Shown here piece after piece: positions 15,972-24,338 of a DNA stretch of 64,000 nucleotides. The DNA is from Persicitalea sp038235275 (GTDB lineage Bacteria; Bacteroidota; Bacteroidia; Cytophagales; Spirosomataceae): positions 16,559 through 80,558 of the forward strand of contig JBBSUC010000025.1 in the NCBI GenBank assembly GCA_038235275.1, given 5' to 3'. The notes under the pieces were generated by a model. The model was given only the letters and a program-made list of their open reading frames with translations, was not told the DNA's origin and did no database searches. A program made the position numbers and the translations under genes. Within the stretch, counting starts at the first letter, position 1, and each line of letters opens with the position of its first letter.

Positions 15972-18900
15972 TTAGAAGCCCAAATTTACCCCCACCGTCA
16001 ACGTCCGCGCCTGCGGGTACTGGCCGTAGTCGATGCCGCTGGTTAGCAAGTTACCGTACTTGGACGAAACCTCGGGGTCGTAGCCCGTATACTTGGTGAG
16101 CGTCAGCAGGTTTTGGCTCGACACGTAAATGCGGGCCTTGCTCAGTACGTTGCCCGTCAGCTTGCCAATTTTGTCGGCCGGAATGGTGTAGCCGATACTT
16201 AGGTTCTTTAGGCGCAGGTAGGAGCCATCTTCCAGGAAGCGATCCGAGGTGCGCGAGTTGTTGTTAGGATCGCCGCTGACGGCGCGGGGTACGTCGGTAT
16301 TGGTGTTCTGCGGCGTCCAGGCATCCAGCACGTCGGTGCTGGCGTTGAACAGGCGCAGCATTCCCTGGCCGATGACCTTGGTGCCATTATACACCTTGTT
16401 GCCCTGCACGCCCTGGAAGAACACCGTGAAGTCGAAGCCCTTGTAGCTGCCGTTCCAGTTCAGACCGTAGGAGAACTTGGGAATGTAGCTGCCTAGGTAC
16501 GTGCGGTCGTCACCGTTGATGACGCCGTCGCCATTCAGGTCCTTGAAGCGAATATCACCCGCCGCCGTTTTTTCATTTTGGTAAAAATTACTTGTTCCGG
16601 CTTTGGCGTTGGCGGCCTTCACTTCTTCATCGCTCTGGAAGATCCCGTCCACCACGTAGCCGAAGAACGACTGAATGGGGTGGCCGGCCTCGGTGCGCGT
16701 AATGTCCGTACCGCCGAAGTCGGCGTTGGAACCCGCGTTGATTGTAGCGGAAGGCGTGGACAGACTCAGTACATTGTTGCGCGTCGCATCCATCATCCCC
16801 GTCAGGTTCCAGTTGAAGTTTTCGCTGGAATGGGTGTAGCCCAGCGACAGTTCGAAACCTTTGTTCCGCATACTGCCCACGTTAGCCAGCGGGCTGTTGG
16901 AATAGCCGATGGAAACCGCCGTAGGAACCCGTAGCAGCAGTCCGTTGGTCTCCCGCACGTAATATTCCGACGTCAGGTTGATCTTATTGTTGAATAGCGA
17001 AAGATCGAGACCGATATTAGTCATGGTAGTCACCTCCCAACTCAGATCACTGTTACCCAACTGGTTGAAATAAGAACCCGCCTGCGGGGTGTTGCCAAAG
17101 GGATACAACGTGTTACTGGCCTGAATCAGAGGCTGCCATTCGTAGTCTCCGATGGAGTTGTAGCCTGTTCTGCCAATGCTGCCCCGGATTTTCAGCTCGG
17201 AAATGGCCGCTACCGACTTCATGAAATTTTCCTCGCTGATACGCCAGCCCGCCGACACGGCGGGGAAGGTACCCCACTTACGGCCAGGTGCGAACTTGGA
17301 AGACCCGTCACGCCGCACCGAAGCTCCGAGCAGGTACTTACCCGCAAACTCGTAGTTCAGACGACCAACGTAAGAAATCAGCGTGTTCTCGGAGCGCGAC
17401 GAAGAGCCGTTGGGGTTCGATACGCCCTGAATCACCTGAATGTTATTGTCGGGCCGGATGCCGGAGGCACTGATGCCCCGGAAACTGGACTTCTGCTGCT
17501 CGGCTACCCCCAACACGTTGAGGTAATGCTTGCCGAAAGTTTTCTCGAAGGTAAGCGCGTTAGTGAAAATCGTCGAGAAATACTGGTTACGGTTTTCCGA
17601 CACCGTGGCGTTGGCGCGGGTACGGTTGCCGTCATTGTAGATGGGTAAAAAAGCGTTGAAGCGCGTGCTGGCAAAGTCGGTGCCCGCCGTGAACTTGTAC
17701 TTCAACCAATCCGTGAACCGTACTTCGGCAAAAATGGTCCCGATCAGTTTGAAAGCATTGTTCACCTGGTTTTGCTGCTCCATCTCAGCAATTCGCAGAG
17801 GATTTTCGGGGTCAGTGGCGTCGAGTCCCTGGGCCGTGGTGCTGAAGCCACCCAGCTTGGTCGGGTCGCGCGTGGGCCAGTAGGGGATCATGCGCATGGT
17901 ATTCATAATCAGGCTCCGTCCGCCGCCATCACGTTCGGCGATTTGGTAGTCGGTAGCGGCGAGCAGCGTCTCCCCGATCGTCAGCCACTTTTTGGCCTTG
18001 TGGTCGGAGTTGATGCGGAAACTGTAACGATGGTATTCGGTATTGGGCAAAATGCCTTTCTGGTCGAAATAACCCACCGAAGTGTAAAAGCGCGAAGTGG
18101 CGCTGCCGCCCGACAGTGACAGTTGATTGTCGGTAATGGGGGCGTTGCGGAACATTACGTTCTGCCAGTCGGTGTCGGTCTGGCCGAAAGTCTGGGTGGC
18201 TCCGTCGTAAATGGGGGTGTTCAGATTCGTAAAACGGCCAGGAACAGCCTGGCCGGAAGCTGTCACTAAGGCGGTGCCGTACTTGATGTATTGGTCACGG
18301 TTAAGCAGATCAAGTGTCCGCCAGGCCGACTGCGTTCCTACATAGGAGTCGAGGTTGATCTGTATCTTGCCGGGCGTACCCTTTTTGGTGGTAATCAGCA
18401 CGACGCCGTTGGCCGCGCGCGAACCATAAATCGCCGCCGCGCTGGCATCCTTCAACACTTCCAGCGACTCGATGTCCTTGGGGTCGATGTTATTCAGCCC
18501 ACCCGCCGGGACGCCGTCGATGACGTAAAGCGGATTGGGGTTCAAACTCACCGAACCCACACCCCGAATGCGCACGACGGGTTCGGTACCGGGACCACTA
18601 TTGTTGGTTATTTGCACACCCGGCACCCGACCCTGCAAAGCTTGAGTGACACTCACTACGGGCAGGGCTTTCAATTCTTTAGGCGTCACGGATGACACGG
18701 CCCCCGTCAGCGAAGTCTTCTTCTGCGACCCGTAGCCCACGACCACCAGTTCGCCCAGGGCTTCCGCCGTAGGTTCCAGTTTCAGGCTGATGCTGGACTC
18801 GTTGTTGATCGCCACTTCCATGGTTTTATAGCCGATATAGCTAAAAACCAATGAACGCGAATTACTGGGAACACTCAAAGAGTATTCCCCCTGGGTATTC

Positions 18901-19073
18901 GTCGTCGTACCCTTTTGAGTACCCTTGGCTAACACGCTCACGCCCGGGAGTGGGTTGCTGGCGTCGTCGGTAATCGTCCCGCTGATCGTGCGGTCCTGCG
19001 CGTAGGTTGCCAGACTGACCAAAGTCAGTAGCAAGAGCAGCGCGTTTCTGAACTGGATTAGTGTTTTCATCAT
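15972..19073 (-). CDS. SusC/RagA family TonB-linked outer-membrane transporter
   Basis: 1033 residues. A signal peptide (to about TYAQ, residue 25) is followed by a carboxypeptidase-regulatory-like domain (about 27-110, ISGTITDDASNPLPGVSV), a TonB-box-like segment ELVVVGYGSQ, a plug domain (VIDGVPAGGLNNIDPKDIES, SRAANGVVLITTKKG) and a 22-strand barrel ending in an aromatic strand (TLTVGVNLGF). It is an energy-driven importer for oligosaccharides or other bulky nutrients, working with the SusD downstream. It is the first gene of a two-gene minus-strand operon. Substrate not predictable. Confidence 0.95.
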   Translation of the reverse strand: MMKTLIQFRNALLLLLTLVSLATYAQDRTISGTITDDASNPLPGVSVLAKGTQKGTTTNTQGEYSLSVPSNSRSLVFSYIGYKTMEVAINNESSISLKLEPTAEALGELVVVGYGSQKKTSLTGAVSSVTPKELKALPVVSVTQALQGRVPGVQITNNSGPGTEPVVRIRGVGSVSLNPNPLYVIDGVPAGGLNNIDPKDIESLEVLKDASAAAIYGSRAANGVVLITTKKGTPGKIQINLDSYVGTQSAWRTLDLLNRDQYIKYGTALVTASGQAVPGRFTNLNTPIYDGATQTFGQTDTDWQNVMFRNAPITDNQLSLSGGSATSRFYTSVGYFDQKGILPNTEYHRYSFRINSDHKAKKWLTIGETLLAATDYQIAERDGGGRSLIMNTMRMIPYWPTRDPTKLGGFSTTAQGLDATDPENPLRIAEMEQQNQVNNAFKLIGTIFAEVRFTDWLKYKFTAGTDFASTRFNAFLPIYNDGNRTRANATVSENRNQYFSTIFTNALTFEKTFGKHYLNVLGVAEQQKSSFRGISASGIRPDNNIQVIQGVSNPNGSSSRSENTLISYVGRLNYEFAGKYLLGASVRRDGSSKFAPGRKWGTFPAVSAGWRISEENFMKSVAAISELKIRGSIGRTGYNSIGDYEWQPLIQASNTLYPFGNTPQAGSYFNQLGNSDLSWEVTTMTNIGLDLSLFNNKINLTSEYYVRETNGLLLRVPTAVSIGYSNSPLANVGSMRNKGFELSLGYTHSSENFNWNLTGMMDATRNNVLSLSTPSATINAGSNADFGGTDITRTEAGHPIQSFFGYVVDGIFQSDEEVKAANAKAGTSNFYQNEKTAAGDIRFKDLNGDGVINGDDRTYLGSYIPKFSYGLNWNGSYKGFDFTVFFQGVQGNKVYNGTKVIGQGMLRLFNASTDVLDAWTPQNTNTDVPRAVSGDPNNNSRTSDRFLEDGSYLRLKNLSIGYTIPADKIGKLTGNVLSKARIYVSSQNLLTLTKYTGYDPEVSSKYGNLLTSGIDYGQYPQARTLTVGVNLGF

Positions 19074-19246
19074 AGAAATTGATTGGGACAGTTAGGATAA
19101 TGGAACTATTTAAGTGAAAAATAGTAAGAACTTGTTTATAAAGCATCAGGCACTTTTAATCTCACTTGTCTTTTCTACAATTAATTTTTTTTAAGATCTA
19201 AAAAACGCCGGAACAGCAAAAACTCCCTAACTTCGGCGCTTAAATT

Positions 19247-19323
19247 TAATGATAGAATGAGTAAATGAGTGAATGATAGAGTAAAGAGTCCGAGCCTATT
19301 CTATCATTCACTAATTCATTATT
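19247..19323. repeat. ATTCACTCATTCTATC-family repeats upstream of mpl
   Basis: Two oppositely oriented stretches of the family (19247-19280 and 19297-19323) lie between the divergent susC and mpl genes. They can pair through a perfect 13-bp stem, AGTGAATGATAGA (19267-19279) with TCTATCATTCACT (19299-19311). The right arm ends 9 bp before the mpl ATG. Confidence 0.75.
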
Positions 19324-19332
19324 AAAAAAAAG

Positions 19333-20700
19333 ATGTCTCAAAAAAAAACCCACTTCATTTCCGTCGGCGGGAGCGTCATGCACAACCTAGCCCTGGAACT
19401 CCAACGGCAGGGCCACCAAGTCACCGGCTCCGACGACGAAATTTACGAGCCATCCCGCAGCCGCCTTGCTCAGGCCGGGTTATTACCCGCCGAAATGGGC
19501 TGGTTCTCCGAAAATATTACGGAAGACATCGACACCGTCATCCTGGGCATGCACGCCCGCCGCGACAATCCCGAATTGCTTCGGGCGCGAGAACTGGGCC
19601 TAGAAGTGTGTTCCTACCCGGACTTCATCGCGGGCCAAAGTATCGACAAGCAGCGGGTCGTAATCGCGGGCAGCCACGGCAAAACGACCATAACCTCGAT
19701 GATTCTGCACGTATTGCGGCTCAGCAAGCATGACTTTAACTACTTAGTGGGCGCGCAGGTAGAGGGCTTCGACACCATGGTGCGGCTGGACGCCGACGCT
19801 CCGGTGATCGTCATCGAAGGTGACGAGTACTTCACCTCGCCTGAGGACCCGACGCCCAAATTTCTGCATTACAATCCGCATTTGCTGGTAGTGAGCGGTA
19901 TCGCCTGGGATCATTACAACGTCTATCCGACCTGGGAATCCTACGTGAAGCAGTTCGAGTTACTGGCCGATTCGCTGCCCAAGGCAGGCGTCATCGTCTT
20001 CGACGAAACCGATAACATGCTCGATATCATCGGGCAAAAGGAGCGTCCCGACGTGACCAAAATCCCCTACGAGGCGCACCCGCACAAAATCAGTAATGGC
20101 CAAACTTTCCTAACTACCCAAACGCAGGGCAATGTGCCGCTTTACGTGTTCGGCGAGCACAATATGAAAAATATCAGTGGAGCCAAAGCCGTTTGTGAGC
20201 GACTGGGCGTGACCGACGAGGAGTTTTACCGCGCCATCCAGACCTTCAAGGGCGCGGCCAAGCGGCTGGAACTGCTGGCCAAAAGTCCGACGACCAACGC
20301 TTACCGCGACTTCGCCCACGCACCTTCCAAGGTGGAAGCTACCACACAGGCCGTGAAAGAGCAATTTCCCAAGCGCCGCCTCGTGGCCTGCACCGAACTG
20401 CACACGTTCAGCAGCCTAAACAAAACCTTCCTGAACCAATACCGCCGTAAAATGGACGCCGCCGATCTGGCTGTGGTCTTTTACAGCCCCGAAACGGTGG
20501 AGCACAAGCGCCTCGAACCCATCTCAGAAGATGACATCCGCACTGCCTTCAAGCGAGACGACCTAAAAATTTTCACTGATCCCGCCGCGCTACAGTCTTT
20601 TCTGAAAAACCAAAACTGGCAAAATACCAACCTCCTCATGATGAGTTCCGGCACGTTTGGCGGGTTGGATTTGAAGGAACTGGGGCAGTCAATAGTTTAG
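19333..20700 (+). CDS. mpl: Mur ligase family peptidoglycan-recycling ligase (Mpl-like)
   Basis: 455 residues, cytoplasmic. The N-terminal Rossmann motif is HFISVGGSVMHNLALELQ. The ATP-binding GSHGKTTITSM is at about 113-123. A middle-domain histidine/glutamate stretch (VIEGDEYFTSPEDPTPKFLH) and a C-terminal domain with DFAHAPSKVEATTQAV follow. The motifs fit the Mpl branch, which attaches L-Ala-gamma-D-Glu-mDAP tripeptide to UDP-MurNAc during cell-wall recycling, rather than MurC (which is longer and has a different N-terminal motif). It has no operon partners, and the upstream region is occupied by repeats. Confidence 0.88.
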   Translation: MSQKKTHFISVGGSVMHNLALELQRQGHQVTGSDDEIYEPSRSRLAQAGLLPAEMGWFSENITEDIDTVILGMHARRDNPELLRARELGLEVCSYPDFIAGQSIDKQRVVIAGSHGKTTITSMILHVLRLSKHDFNYLVGAQVEGFDTMVRLDADAPVIVIEGDEYFTSPEDPTPKFLHYNPHLLVVSGIAWDHYNVYPTWESYVKQFELLADSLPKAGVIVFDETDNMLDIIGQKERPDVTKIPYEAHPHKISNGQTFLTTQTQGNVPLYVFGEHNMKNISGAKAVCERLGVTDEEFYRAIQTFKGAAKRLELLAKSPTTNAYRDFAHAPSKVEATTQAVKEQFPKRRLVACTELHTFSSLNKTFLNQYRRKMDAADLAVVFYSPETVEHKRLEPISEDDIRTAFKRDDLKIFTDPAALQSFLKNQNWQNTNLLMMSSGTFGGLDLKELGQSIV

Positions 20701-20835
20701 AAGAGTCAGGGATAGTTGGAGTAGGGAAGTTTTTGCGAAGCCAAGCGGAGTTCTATGAGTAGGATTAAGGAATTATCGCATCTTATTTTATCGAGGCTCA
20801 AACCATAAAACACCAAGAAATAGTGGTTGGGCCCC

Positions 20836-20863
20836 TTAACCGCCGCGGGGCACCCCGCGTTAA
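20836..20863. repeat. GC-rich palindrome upstream of NCS1 permease
   Basis: CGCGGGG (20844-20850) and CCCCGCG (20853-20859) form a 7-bp GC stem with a 2-base centre, framed by TTAAC and GTTAA. It ends 10 bp before the permease ATG, so it would fold in the 5' leader. There is no T-run after it, which argues against a simple terminator. Confidence 0.6.
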
Positions 20864-20872
20864 CCCTCATCC

Positions 20873-22273
20873 ATGATTCCCGAAGCTCCTCCCATTCCCT
20901 CCGAAGTTCACGAATACGAACGCGAACCCGTGCCCGCCTCTGCCTGGAAAGGCTGGAAAAGTTTTCTGGGTATGTACGCCGGAGAACACGCCGCCGGTAC
21001 CGAATTTATGATTGGTCCGCTGTTTTTGACGGCGGGCGTTAGTGCGTTCGATCTGTTAGTAGGTTTGTTTTTAGGAAATCTGCTGTCAGTACTGAGCTGG
21101 CGGTACCTCACGGCGGCGGTCGCCACCGACGTGCGGCTGACGCTGTACTACCAACTGGAAAAAATCTGCGGCCGCCGCCTTGTGACGGCTTATAACCTGG
21201 CCAATGGCATTCTTTTCTGCTTCCTGGCCGGGGCAATGATTACCGTTTCGGCCACGGCGGTGGGCATTCCGTTCGACATGGAAATGCCCAAGCTAACCGA
21301 CACGACGCCCAACGGCCTGACCTGGGTTATCGTCGTGCTGGCGATCGGGGCGGTTATTTCTGTGGTCGCGGCGCGGGGTTATGACACGGTATCGAAATTT
21401 GCGAACATTGCCTCGCCCTGGATGGTGCTGATTTTTCTGGCCTGCGGTGTGGTGGCTTTGAAGGGCCTTGGCGTCGTTTCCTTTGCCGATTTCTGGAATA
21501 TTTTCGGTGAAGGCCGCGAGCCGTTTCCCGGCCAAATCAAATATACTTTCTGGCACGTGGTGCTCTGGTCGTGGTTTTGCAACGCCGCCATGCACATCGG
21601 AATGTCCGATTTATCGGTGTTTCGCTACGCTAAAAAAGCCAGTTCGGGTTGGACCACGGCGGCGGGCATGTACGTGGGGCATTACCTGGCCTGGATCTGC
21701 GCCTGTCTTCTTTACGCCCTCTACATCCGCTCGGGCGATGCTCAGGCTATGCTGGCGGCGGGACAAGCCCCGCCCGTGGCCCCCGGCCCGATGACCTACC
21801 AGGCCGTCGGTGTGGCTGGACTTATCTGCGTCGTTGTCGCGGGCTGGACCACGGCCAATCCTACCATTTACCGCGCCGGACTGGCTTTCCAGGCGATTGC
21901 TCCCAAACTGTCGACGGCCCGCGTGACGATGATTGCCGGCGGCGTCGCCACGATCGCCGGACTTTTTCCGGCCTTTGCCATGCAGCTACTTGATTTTGTG
22001 GCCGTGTATGGCTTCATTCTGGCCCCCATTGGAGCTATTATTGTTTTCGACCATTATTTTGCCGGGAGAGTGGGGATTATTCAAAATTACGCTGAGAAAG
22101 CAGGGATCAAGTTTAACGTTTCCGTGCTCATGGCGTGGCTCGTTAGTATGGTCGTCTTTTATTCCATATCGGCTTTCGGCGGCGTTTTTCTTTCGTTCCT
22201 GACGCTGCCCGCCTGGCTCAGTTGTGGGGCTTTATATTTGATATTCAGTAAGTTTTTGCAGAAAAAAATATGA
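20873..22273 (+). CDS. NCS1-type permease (purine/cytosine permease-like)
   Basis: 466 residues with about 12 predicted transmembrane helices. The N-terminal segment (WKGWKSFLGMYAGEHAAGTEFMIGPLFL) replaces the usual NCS1 start, and helix 1 has a GxEFMIGP motif. The family uses cation symport to take up nucleobases, allantoin, thiamine and related solutes. It sits before a 57-aa membrane protein (4-bp ATGA overlap) and a GH78-like rhamnosidase, which suggests it carries a product of that enzyme or its aglycone. That substrate is inference. Confidence 0.82.
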   Translation: MIPEAPPIPSEVHEYEREPVPASAWKGWKSFLGMYAGEHAAGTEFMIGPLFLTAGVSAFDLLVGLFLGNLLSVLSWRYLTAAVATDVRLTLYYQLEKICGRRLVTAYNLANGILFCFLAGAMITVSATAVGIPFDMEMPKLTDTTPNGLTWVIVVLAIGAVISVVAARGYDTVSKFANIASPWMVLIFLACGVVALKGLGVVSFADFWNIFGEGREPFPGQIKYTFWHVVLWSWFCNAAMHIGMSDLSVFRYAKKASSGWTTAAGMYVGHYLAWICACLLYALYIRSGDAQAMLAAGQAPPVAPGPMTYQAVGVAGLICVVVAGWTTANPTIYRAGLAFQAIAPKLSTARVTMIAGGVATIAGLFPAFAMQLLDFVAVYGFILAPIGAIIVFDHYFAGRVGIIQNYAEKAGIKFNVSVLMAWLVSMVVFYSISAFGGVFLSFLTLPAWLSCGALYLIFSKFLQKKI

Positions 22274-22443
22274 GCATCGTAAAAATAATTTCTTATCTGT
22301 CTTTGCTGGCGGTGCTGCTGGCTCCCATTCTTTTTTACACGGATACGCTAACGGAAAGCCAGATGAACATGACATTGCTGGTGGGAACGGTGGCCTGGTT
22401 CGCGTCGGCTTCTACCTGGATTAATAAACCGGCGGAGGATTAA
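22270..22443 (+). CDS. Small two-helix membrane protein, translationally coupled to permease
   Basis: 57 residues, below common ORF cut-offs. The start codon overlaps the permease stop as ATGA, a classic coupling arrangement, and the stop lies 29 bp before the rhamnosidase ATG. Two hydrophobic segments are seen (about 5-23, KIISYLSLLAVLLAPILFY; about 34-51, MTLLVGTVAWFASASTWI) joined by the polar TDTLTESQMN, with an acidic tail KPAED. No family is recognised. The context suggests a subunit or stabiliser of the NCS1 permease. Confidence 0.75.
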   Translation: MSIVKIISYLSLLAVLLAPILFYTDTLTESQMNMTLLVGTVAWFASASTWINKPAED

Positions 22444-22471
22444 AGGCTCAATTGTACATTCCACAAAAATC

Positions 22472-24223
22472 ATGAAGTTTTTCTTTCCATTAATCACCAT
22501 CGTAGGTCTGGCTACCTCTGCGAATGCGCAGGCCACACTCCCGCCCATTTTCGATCCGGCGCGGGCGGAACAGGCGCAGTCCGAAGCTACCGTACGGCGT
22601 TTTCTGCCGCCGACCCGTATCGTGTGGCAAACGGGCACCATCACCAACGCCGAGCAGCTGTTGAAGCCCGGCAACGGGCAGGCCGATTTATCAGGAAAAG
22701 ACATGTGTTCGCTCAAAAGCGACGACAAGTCCCGTCCCGGCATTGTGTTGGACTTTGGCCGTGAACTGCACGGCGGCATTCAATTGGTGACCGGGCAATG
22801 GAAGGAAAGTAAGCCGATTCGGGTGCGGCTGCGTTTCGGGGAATCGGTGAGCGAGGCGATGTCTGAGATCGAACCGGAGCAAAACGCCACCAACGACCAC
22901 GCCATCCGCGATTTGGTGGTGCCGCTGCCGTGGCTGGGTAAGCTCGAAATCGGCAATACCGGCTACCGCTTCGTGCGCATCGACCTGGTGGACGCCAACA
23001 CCGAACTGCTGCTGAAAGAAGCCCGCGCGATTTTTACTTTTCGGGATATTCCCTACCTGGGTTCTTTCCGTTGCAACGACGAACTCTTGAATAAAATCTG
23101 GGCGACGGGAGCCTACACCGTGCATCTTAATATGCAGGATTACCTCTGGGACGGTATTAAGCGCGACCGCCTGGTGTGGGTCGGCGATATGCACCCGGAA
23201 GTTTCCACCATCGACGCCGTGTTTGGCTATAATGAGGTGGTGCCCAAAAGCCTGGACCTGGCCCGCGACCTGACGCCGCTGCCCGGCTGGATGAACGGCA
23301 TCAGTACCTACTCCATGTGGTGGATTCTCATCCACCGCGACTGGTATCTGCACCACGGCAATCTGGCTTATCTGAAAGAGCAAAAGCCATATTTGACGGA
23401 ACTGTTAAAGCTTTTGACCCAAAAAATTGACGCGAACAATAGCGAAACGCTCGACGGAGTTCGTTTTTTGGATTGGCCTTCCAGCGAAAACAAGCCGGGT
23501 ATCCACGCGGGCTTGCAGGCCATGCTGGTCATGTCGCTAAGCGCCGGGGCCGACCTGAGCCGCCTCCTGAATGACCCGGCCACCGCCGAGCAATGCGACG
23601 CGGCCGTAGCCCGGCTGCGAAAGAACGTGCCCGATCCCGGCGACTCCAAGCAGGGGGCAGCTTTGTTGGCGTTGTCGGGGCTGATGCCCGCCGCCAAAGC
23701 CAACCAACAGGTACTGGCCGTGAACGGCGCGCACGATTTCTCGACTTTCTACGGCTACTACATGTTGCAGGCCCAGGCCAAAGCGGGTGATTACCAAACC
23801 GCGCTGGACAACATTCGCACCTTCTGGGGCTGGATGCTGGACCTGGGCGCAACTACCTTCTGGGAAGATTTCAACCTGGATTGGGTCGCTAACGCGGGCC
23901 GCATCGACGAGCTGGTCCCTGCCGGGAAAAAGGACATCCACGGCGACTGCGGAGCCTATTGTTACGTCGGTTTCCGGCACAGCCTGGCCCACGGCTGGGC
24001 GTCGGGTCCCACGCCCTGGCTTACCGAACACGTGCTGGGTATAAAAGTCGTGGAGCCCGGTTGCCGCGCCATCGAGGTGAAGCCGCACTTAGGCGATTTG
24101 ACCTTTGCCGAAGGGAGTTTTCCGACGCCCTACGGCTTAGTAAAAGTGAAGCATACAAAATCAGCCAACGGGAAAGTCGAGTCGGAAATCAGCGGGCCAA
24201 AGGAAGTGCGGATTATCCGGTAG
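22472..24223 (+). CDS. GH78-like alpha-L-rhamnosidase family protein
   Basis: 583 residues. A Sec signal ends at about ANAQA (residue 21). A beta-sandwich N-terminal part (VLDFGRELHGGIQL, VRLRFGESVSEAM, GYRFVRIDLVD) precedes an (alpha/alpha)6 barrel containing DGIKRDRLVWVGDMHPE at about 227-243, and the protein ends with a small C-terminal sheet domain (GIKVVEPGCRAIEVKP). In GH78 the corresponding motif is normally R-D-E-R-x-G-W-x-G-D and its Glu is the acid; here the equivalent position is Asp (KRDRLVW), so the exact specificity is uncertain. It is probably periplasmic. It lies in a transport operon with NCS1 and the small protein, followed by susC, susD and MFS genes. Confidence 0.85.
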   Translation: MKFFFPLITIVGLATSANAQATLPPIFDPARAEQAQSEATVRRFLPPTRIVWQTGTITNAEQLLKPGNGQADLSGKDMCSLKSDDKSRPGIVLDFGRELHGGIQLVTGQWKESKPIRVRLRFGESVSEAMSEIEPEQNATNDHAIRDLVVPLPWLGKLEIGNTGYRFVRIDLVDANTELLLKEARAIFTFRDIPYLGSFRCNDELLNKIWATGAYTVHLNMQDYLWDGIKRDRLVWVGDMHPEVSTIDAVFGYNEVVPKSLDLARDLTPLPGWMNGISTYSMWWILIHRDWYLHHGNLAYLKEQKPYLTELLKLLTQKIDANNSETLDGVRFLDWPSSENKPGIHAGLQAMLVMSLSAGADLSRLLNDPATAEQCDAAVARLRKNVPDPGDSKQGAALLALSGLMPAAKANQQVLAVNGAHDFSTFYGYYMLQAQAKAGDYQTALDNIRTFWGWMLDLGATTFWEDFNLDWVANAGRIDELVPAGKKDIHGDCGAYCYVGFRHSLAHGWASGPTPWLTEHVLGIKVVEPGCRAIEVKPHLGDLTFAEGSFPTPYGLVKVKHTKSANGKVESEISGPKEVRIIR

Positions 24224-24338
24224 GTAAGTTTAGCTTGGCAGTGAAAAATGGTTATACCATAATTTAATAAAACATTAATCAGCCCTTTCAGGTATTAGCG
24301 TAAATCTTTTTGAGTGAACACAGACTCAACTAAAATTT

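Noticed and set aside
19201..19240. Terminator from the CGCCG / CGGCG pairing upstream of mpl
   Set aside because: Stem of only 5 bp with a loop above 20 nt and no gene ending nearby on either strand.
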